A stretch of 20,565 bases of DNA, taken from Bacteroidales bacterium UBA1176. Its GTDB lineage: Bacteria; Bacteroidota; Bacteroidia; Bacteroidales; WCHB1-69. This document shows, piece after piece, positions 16,652-20,565 of this stretch. The number at the start of each line of letters is the position of its first letter. Positions within the stretch are counted from its first letter, which is position 1. Position numbers and translations under genes: made by a program. Where the stretch lies: positions 7,206-27,770 of the forward strand of contig DBYW01000027.1 of assembly GCA_002311645.1 (NCBI GenBank), read 5' to 3'. The notes below the pieces were generated by a model, which saw only the letters and a list, made by a program, of their open reading frames with translations, had not been told where the DNA came from and did not search any database.

Positions 16652-17724
16652 TATTTTTTTGAATAGTGAAACAGAAAGTCCTTCTCTTCCTTGGTGAGAG
16701 CATCGTAGCCATTGGCGGAGATCTTGTCTAAGATTTCGTCGAGGCGCTTTTTCTCTGCCGTGCGGCGGGCGTTATAATCTTCGTCGCTTATGGGGCGACC
16801 GCTTTCGGTGGAGACGTAAAACTTATCCCGATTGCGCTGCGCTCTCCACTCTTTGAACCGGCTGAACAAGCGCTTGTCCTTGTTGTCGCTGTAGTCGTGA
16901 TAGTAGTTGTTGCGCTGGCGTTCTGCGTGACGCCAATAGAGGATGAGCAGCACGCCAAAAATCATGCCGCCCAGATGCGCGAAATGTGCCACGCCGTCGG
17001 ATGTGCCCCAGATGCCCGACAGCAGTTCGATGCCGCCATAGAGGATGACGAACCACTTGGCCTTGATGGGCAACAGGAAATAGATGTAGATGTAGGAGTT
17101 AGGGAAAAGCATGCCAAAGGCGAGCAACAAACCGTAGACGGCGCCGGAGGCTCCGACAATGTTGATGCTGTTGAGGTAGGTGTCACGGGCATTGGCTGTG
17201 ACGTATGCCAACTCGTCCAGCACACTGGGGTTTTGCTCCAGCAACACCAAATTGTTGCGAAACATGTCGTTGAATTGCACATTGGTGTTGTGCTCCACTA
17301 AATAACGGTACGACTCCAGCGAGGGATTGTCGATGAATTGGTTGATCAGGGCAACAGTTGGATGCACTTGGAAGAAGACAATCAGGTAGTGGCACATCGC
17401 AGCCCCGATGCCGGTGATGAAGAAATAGACGAGAAAGCGTTTTGTGCCCCAATAGTTTTCCACAGCAGCTCCAAACATCCATAACGCGAACATGTTGAAG
17501 AACAAATGGTTGAAGTTGGCGTGCATGAACATGTAGGTGATGAACTGCCAGATGTGAAAATCGGGCGCGGCAATATAGTGCAACCCCAACCATTTGTCGA
17601 GGTCAACAAGGCCTGTTTGTTGGAAAACAACAGTGGCAAAAAACACCAAAGTGTTGATTATAAGTAGATTTTTGACGCCAGGGGGGAGAATCTTGAATCC
17701 GCCCATCCGAATTTGTTCGTCCAT
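16651..17724 (-). CDS. Rhomboid-family intramembrane serine protease
   Basis: The 357-residue polytopic inner-membrane protease cleaves transmembrane substrates within the bilayer. Conserved signatures are FMHANFNHLFFNMFALWMFG (His and Asn of TM2), VENYWGTKRF, the catalytic GASGAVYG with Ser193, and the TM6 AHLGGMIFG with His250. About 70 residues (roughly 120-188), probably outside the membrane, are inserted between the third segment and the catalytic-serine helix; the ordinary rhomboid loop there is shorter. A hydrophilic C-terminal tail of about 90 residues is rich in Arg, Lys and Asp/Glu. It is first in the minus-strand group, divergent from aroA; a TATTTTTG -7 box on this strand lies about 50 bases upstream of the ATG. 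Its substrates are unknown. Confidence 0.92.
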   Translation of the reverse strand: MDEQIRMGGFKILPPGVKNLLIINTLVFFATVVFQQTGLVDLDKWLGLHYIAAPDFHIWQFITYMFMHANFNHLFFNMFALWMFGAAVENYWGTKRFLVYFFITGIGAAMCHYLIVFFQVHPTVALINQFIDNPSLESYRYLVEHNTNVQFNDMFRNNLVLLEQNPSVLDELAYVTANARDTYLNSINIVGASGAVYGLLLAFGMLFPNSYIYIYFLLPIKAKWFVILYGGIELLSGIWGTSDGVAHFAHLGGMIFGVLLILYWRHAERQRNNYYHDYSDNKDKRLFSRFKEWRAQRNRDKFYVSTESGRPISDEDYNARRTAEKKRLDEILDKISANGYDALTKEEKDFLFHYSKK

Positions 17725-17769
17725 TGCCGGTGGTTAAAGGTTTGTAACGTGACAGGTTCTATCAAAAAG

Positions 17770-17800
17770 TTGGCAAAAATACGAAAAAATCCTATTTTTG
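17770..17800 (+). promoter_or_regulatory. aroA promoter
   Basis: TTG at 17770-17772, a 20-base spacer and TATTTTTG at 17793-17800 fit the Bacteroidetes consensus. The predicted transcription start, about 6-7 bases after the -7 box, falls at the GTG start of aroA at 17806. Confidence 0.7.
17774..17781 (-). promoter_or_regulatory. Possible -7 element of the rhomboid operon
   Basis: CAAAAATA on the plus strand reads TATTTTTG on the minus strand, a full TAnnTTTG match placed about 50 bases before the rhomboid ATG. No -33 box is found at the usual spacing near 17801-17804, so the call rests on the -7 match and position only. Confidence 0.4.
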
Positions 17801-17805
17801 CGGCT

Positions 17806-18990
17806 GTGAAAAGTTCAATAACCTTGCCGCGTTGTAAAAGTGTTATTATCAGGCAGATGTTTGTGCATTTTGTCCTGAAGGGCGAGGTGCTGCCTGTTCA
17901 AGAGCGTGATTGTGAGGATATACAGGTGACCCACCGCGCCCTTCGAGCCGTGAAGGATGCAGCCGGGCGTGGCACCACGGTGAATGTGGGGGAGTGCGGC
18001 GCCGCGTATCGCTTCATGACGCCCTTGCTGGCTGTGACTCCCGGCAAATGGTGTTTGACGGGTTCGCATCGTTTGCTGCAACGCCCCATAGAAGAACTTG
18101 TTGAGGTGTTGAACTCTATCGGCGGGGATGTCAGTCGCCACGATGATGGCATTCATTTCAATGGACGAGAATTGTTTGGCAGCCGATTGGCCATCGACTG
18201 CCGCCGCAGCAGCCAGTTTGCCTCAGCCCTGATACTCGTCGCTCCCAAAATCGGTCTCCGGGAATTGACGTTTTCGTCGCGGGAGATTCCCTCCAAGCCA
18301 TACATTCAACTTACGCGGCTATGCACGCCTTGGCACGTCGCGGTCGCAGACCTGCCTGCACCGAACGGCCCGTTGGGCAGGGTGGGCGATTGGAGCGCGG
18401 CGCTGTTTTGGTATGCCAAAGCGGCGATTGCAGCCAGAATGCAGTCAGTTGCCTGTGTGGGGGAAAATCAGGATGTGACCACGTTCGAACTCCTTGATCT
18501 CTCCTTGCGGTCGGCCCAGGGCGACGCCGTTGTCGCCGATTGGTTTGCACGGCTTGGCGTGGAGAGCGAAGAGACGGAGGCGGGCGTGCGCATCACGGCG
18601 CGCAGAAGGGATCTGGTGCCGACACTCCACTTTGATGTCGCCGAACATCCAGACGTGGTGCCAGTGCTGGCCGTTACGGCGCTCCTGTTGTCTGTTGACG
18701 CCACCTTCTTGCATACGCAAAATCTCCGGTACAAGGAGTCGGACAGGAGTGGGCAGTTGGCATTGCAACTCGCGCCGTTTGCCAAGATCGATTGTGGTGA
18801 CGACTTCCTTCGGGTGCGGGCGCGTGCGCGCGAAGCGTGGCCGACGCCCCCCTATGAATTCCGCACCATGAACGACCACCGGTTGGCCATGGCTTTCCTG
18901 CTGTTTGGCGAAGATGCGCACATCGACGACATGGGATGTCTTGCCAAGTCCTATCCCCAATTAATTGATATCTTGCAGTGCGATATGTAG
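17806..18990 (+). CDS. aroA: 3-phosphoshikimate 1-carboxyvinyltransferase (EPSP synthase)
   Basis: The sixth enzyme of the shikimate pathway joins phosphoenolpyruvate to shikimate-3-phosphate in the cytosol. Family landmarks: LPRCKSVIIR with Lys11, Ser12 and Arg16; GECGAAYRFMT (NAGTAMR region); LTGSHRLLQRPI; Ser135-Ser136-Gln137 (SSQF); DWSAALFWY; HPDVVP with Asp283; YKESDR with Glu311; and NDHRLAMAF with Arg359. The GTG start at 17806 gives 394 residues, slightly shorter than most homologues, with only ten residues before the catalytic Lys. It is chosen because it is the last usable start before the essential LPxxKS motif and because a promoter ends at 17800; the frame extends upstream to an ATG at 17713, but that would lie over the promoter. 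The sequence is divergent (Cys in the LPxSKS serine, Ala for Thr97 of E. coli) but catalytic residues are kept. Confidence 0.88.
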   Translation: MKSSITLPRCKSVIIRQMFVHFVLKGEVLPVQERDCEDIQVTHRALRAVKDAAGRGTTVNVGECGAAYRFMTPLLAVTPGKWCLTGSHRLLQRPIEELVEVLNSIGGDVSRHDDGIHFNGRELFGSRLAIDCRRSSQFASALILVAPKIGLRELTFSSREIPSKPYIQLTRLCTPWHVAVADLPAPNGPLGRVGDWSAALFWYAKAAIAARMQSVACVGENQDVTTFELLDLSLRSAQGDAVVADWFARLGVESEETEAGVRITARRRDLVPTLHFDVAEHPDVVPVLAVTALLLSVDATFLHTQNLRYKESDRSGQLALQLAPFAKIDCGDDFLRVRARAREAWPTPPYEFRTMNDHRLAMAFLLFGEDAHIDDMGCLAKSYPQLIDILQCDM

Positions 18991-19161
18991 TTTTGCCGTG
19001 GCAACAGGGTCCTTCCGTTCATTTTTGCTGTTTTTTTTTCTTTTTTTTGCGAAAGCAATGTTGCGAATTAGACAATCTTTTGGCGAGAATGGTGTTTAAA
19101 ACACTGTAAGTTACTGATAATCAAGTGTAATGATTTATGATAAAAAATGGGACTGACAGGA

Positions 19162-19191
19162 TTGTCCGATATTGAAAAAAATGTATCTTTG
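19162..19191 (+). promoter_or_regulatory. Promoter of the rplM-rpsI operon
   Basis: TTG at 19162-19164, exactly 19 bases, then TATCTTTG at 19184-19191 is the best promoter match in the window. Transcription should start near 19198, leaving a leader of about 107 bases before rplM, much longer than the other leaders here. Confidence 0.85.
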
Positions 19192-19252
19192 CAGGCCTTA
19201 AAAATACCGATTATTGTCCTTAATGTTAGTAAAAGGAATTAATTAAAAACTC

Positions 19253-19278
19253 GGGGAATGTGGGTGAAGACATTTCCC
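19253..19278 (+). promoter_or_regulatory. Hairpin in the rplM leader, candidate ribosomal-protein autoregulatory element
   Basis: GGGGAATGT (19253-19261) pairs with ACATTTCCC (19270-19278) over nine base pairs including one G-U, with an 8-base loop GGGTGAAG. It lies 26 bases before the L13 start, in a leader otherwise almost free of G/C. There is no T run after it, so it is not a terminator. L13 leaders are known to be autoregulatory in other bacteria and a Bacteroidia version has, as I recall, been proposed; I could not verify a match. Confidence 0.55.
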
Positions 19279-19304
19279 AACAAAAAAAACAACAGACTGA
19301 AAAA

Positions 19305-19760
19305 ATGGATGCAGTAAGTTACAAAACGATTTCGGCGAACAAGGATATCGTCAAGAAAGAGTGGGTTTTAATTGATGCTCAGGAAATGGTTGTGGGTCGT
19401 CTGGCGACGGTCGTGGCTCGTATCCTGAAGGGCAAGAACAAACCCTATTACACACCGAGTTTCGATTGTGGTGACAATGTAGTCATCATCAATGCCGAGA
19501 AGGTGCGTTTCTCCGGTAAGAAATGGACGGACAAGCAATACGTCCACCACACCACTTATCCTGGCGGTCAGCGTTTCGCCACCCCCAAGGAAGTCATGCG
19601 CAAGTATCCGGAGCGCATTTTGGAGCACGCCATCAAGGGCATGCTGCCGAAGAACCGTCTCGGAAGCCAGCTTTATCGCAACCTCCACGTGTATGTGGGT
19701 CCGAATCACCCGCACGAGGCTCAACAACCTAAATTAATTAACGTTAACGACATCAAATAA
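19305..19760 (+). CDS. rplM: 50S ribosomal protein L13 (uL13)
   Basis: This primary assembly protein of the large ribosomal subunit has 151 residues, normal for Bacteroidetes. Signature segments are KEWVLIDAQEMVVGRLATVVARILKGK, the typical CGDNVVIINAEKVRFSGKKW, and MLPKNRLGSQLYRNLHVYVGPNHPHEAQQP. The ATG at 19305 gives the family-typical start MDAVSYKTISANK. A GTG at 19260, which would add 15 residues, lies in the leader hairpin and is rejected. The rpsI start is two bases after the stop, the usual conserved pair, and promoter and leader hairpin lie upstream. Confidence 0.97.
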   Translation: MDAVSYKTISANKDIVKKEWVLIDAQEMVVGRLATVVARILKGKNKPYYTPSFDCGDNVVIINAEKVRFSGKKWTDKQYVHHTTYPGGQRFATPKEVMRKYPERILEHAIKGMLPKNRLGSQLYRNLHVYVGPNHPHEAQQPKLINVNDIK

Positions 19761-19762
19761 CA

Positions 19763-20149
19763 ATGGAAGTAACTAATACATTAGGCAGAAGAAAAACCGC
19801 CGTCGCTCGTTTGTACATGAAACCCGGCACCGGCGAGATCAAGGTGAACAACCGCGATTATAAAGAATATTTCTGTGTTCCCACCTTGCAGTATAAAGTG
19901 GAACAACCTCTGCGCATCGCCGATGTGCTTGGCCAGTACGACATCAAGGCCAACTTGGACGGCGGTGGCGTGACCGGCCAGGCCGAAGCTCTCCGCATGG
20001 CTATCGCCAAGGCTCTTGTCGAGATCAATCCCGAACTTCGTTCCGCAATGAAGAGCCAGGGCTTCCTCCGTCGTGACCCCCGTATGGTGGAACGTAAGAA
20101 ACCCGGTCAACCCAAGGCCCGTAAGAGATTCCAATTCAGCAAACGTTAA
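19763..20149 (+). CDS. rpsI: 30S ribosomal protein S9 (uS9)
   Basis: A 128-residue small-subunit protein whose C-terminal tail reaches the P-site tRNA. Typical features are the start NTLGRRKTAVARLYMKPGTG, VNNRDYKEYF, ALRMAIAKALVEINPELR and the basic end RDPRMVERKKPGQPKARKRFQFSKR, complete to the terminal Lys-Arg. Two bases separate it from rplM, so they are one operon. A hairpin lies in the 108-base gap before rpsB. Confidence 0.98.
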   Translation: MEVTNTLGRRKTAVARLYMKPGTGEIKVNNRDYKEYFCVPTLQYKVEQPLRIADVLGQYDIKANLDGGGVTGQAEALRMAIAKALVEINPELRSAMKSQGFLRRDPRMVERKKPGQPKARKRFQFSKR

Positions 20150-20187
20150 TACCTTATTATATATACGTGTTGCTTGTTTAGTATCGA

Positions 20188-20228
20188 AACTGCGGAGATT
20201 TCCTTTGAACTACCCCGCAGTTGCTTTT
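20188..20228 (+). terminator. Hairpin between rpsI and rpsB, possible terminator or attenuator
   Basis: AACTGCGG (20188-20195) and CCGCAGTT (20215-20222) form a perfect eight-base-pair stem with a 19-base loop, followed by GC and TTTT (20225-20228). It resembles an intrinsic terminator with a short T run, but no good promoter is seen between it and rpsB, so partial read-through or leader regulation of rpsB is possible. Confidence 0.55.
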
Positions 20229-20257
20229 AAGAATGTAAACAATTAAAAAAAAAGAAA

Positions 20258-20565
20258 ATGTCAAGATTACAATTTGAAGAATTATTAGACGCCAGCTGTC
20301 ACTTTGGCCACCTCAAGAGAAAATGGAATCCCGCCATGGCTCCCTATATTTTCATGGAGAAGAACGGCATTCACATCATCGACCTGCACAAGACCATTGA
20401 AATGGCCGACCGTGCCGCAGAAGTCGCCAAGAACATTGCCCGTTCCGGCCGCAAGATCCTGTTCGTGGCCACCAAGAAACAAGCCAAGGAAACCGTCGCT
20501 TCCATGGTCAAGGAAGTCGGCATGCCTTACGTGACCGAGCGCTGGCCGGGCGGTATGCTCACCAA
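20258..20565 (+). CDS. rpsB: 30S ribosomal protein S2 (uS2), 3'-truncated by window edge
   Basis: A small-subunit ribosomal protein. About 102 N-terminal codons are present, beginning MSRLQFEELLDASCHFGHLKRKWNP, then YIFMEKNGIHIIDLHKTIE, ILFVATKKQAK and ERWPGGMLT, all standard S2 signatures. The frame is open at the last base, so the gene continues. The ATG at 20258 follows a purely A-rich stretch (AATTAAAAAAAAAGAAA), typical of Bacteroidetes starts that lack a Shine-Dalgarno motif. The gene tsf usually comes next in this lineage. Confidence 0.96.
   Translation, partial: MSRLQFEELLDASCHFGHLKRKWNPAMAPYIFMEKNGIHIIDLHKTIEMADRAAEVAKNIARSGRKILFVATKKQAKETVASMVKEVGMPYVTERWPGGMLT

Larger units (their letters stand above)
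18991..19304. other. aroA-rplM intergenic region
   Basis: This 314-base A/T-rich gap contains no gene. In order it holds a weak hairpin TTGC-CGTG-GCAA just after the aroA stop; a homopolymer tract of nine T, C, eight T (19031-19048); a TTGC-GAAA-GCAA hairpin (19047-19058); a 13-base dyad GTGTTT-A-AAACAC (19092-19104); TGAT-A-ATCA (19115-19123); the rplM promoter; and a leader of about 107 bases with a hairpin. No tRNA or small ORF with support is seen. Confidence 0.7.

Noticed and set aside
17713..17805. N-terminal extension of aroA to the ATG at 17713
   Set aside because: It would place the coding region over both divergent promoters, and the extra residues do not resemble the EPSP synthase N terminus.
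19260..19304. Upstream GTG start for rplM
   Set aside because: The start lies in the leader hairpin and the 15 added residues are not part of L13; the ATG at 19305 gives the family start.
1..20565. Mobile element, defence island or secondary-metabolite cluster
   Set aside because: No integrase, transposase, toxin-antitoxin pair, restriction or defence genes are seen; every long gene is housekeeping or envelope related.

Overview
The window looks like chromosomal DNA of a member of the Bacteroidota, most likely Bacteroidales. Reasons seen in the sequence: (i) several promoters fit the Bacteroidetes sigma-ABfr pattern (TTTG or TTG, about 19 bases, then TAnnTTTG), best upstream of the heptose kinase (7672-7701), aroA (17770-17800) and rplM (19162-19191); (ii) start codons are preceded by A/T-rich sequence rather than Shine-Dalgarno motifs; (iii) lineage-typical proteins are present: PorT, a GWxTD-domain protein, a Bacteroidetes-type topoisomerase III and a His-rich COG0523 GTPase; (iv) the rplM-rpsI-rpsB order. 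There is no phage, transposon, CRISPR array, rRNA or tRNA. Nearly all of it is core genome, and I found no multi-gene system that I would call new.

Layout. 1-6355 (+): end of lepA, an AddB-like helicase/PD-(D/E)XK nuclease, and topoisomerase III, probably co-transcribed. 6440-7684 (+): a metal-chaperone-like GTPase with a 43-residue His/Asp/Glu tract, under its own promoter. 7721-11022 (+): heptose-7-phosphate kinase, porT and glyS in tight succession, closed by a strong terminator hairpin. 11164-14307 (+): an envelope group of GWxTD-domain exported protein, monotopic phosphoglycosyl transferase and OprO/P-like porin. 14304-17724 (-): a convergent operon of rhomboid protease, membrane-anchored endonuclease/exonuclease/phosphatase protein and TPR-like lipoprotein; an unusual octamer-periodic repeat lies between the last two. 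17806-18990 (+): a divergent aroA (EPSP synthase) that seems to be leaderless. 19305 to the end (+): rplM, rpsI and the start of rpsB, with a long leader carrying a hairpin and a second hairpin before rpsB.

How the genes fit together: translation (LepA, GlyRS, L13, S9, S2), DNA maintenance (AddB-like nuclease, Topo III), and envelope biogenesis (heptose kinase for LPS, PorT for type IX secretion, phosphoglycosyl transferase for surface glycans, porin, lipoprotein, rhomboid). The features most worth a second look are regulatory or structural: the abutting promoter and start of aroA, the 8-base-period array at 15423-15485, the rplM leader hairpin, the in-frame 18-base repeat of the His-rich GTPase, and departures from textbook motifs in TopB and the GTPase.
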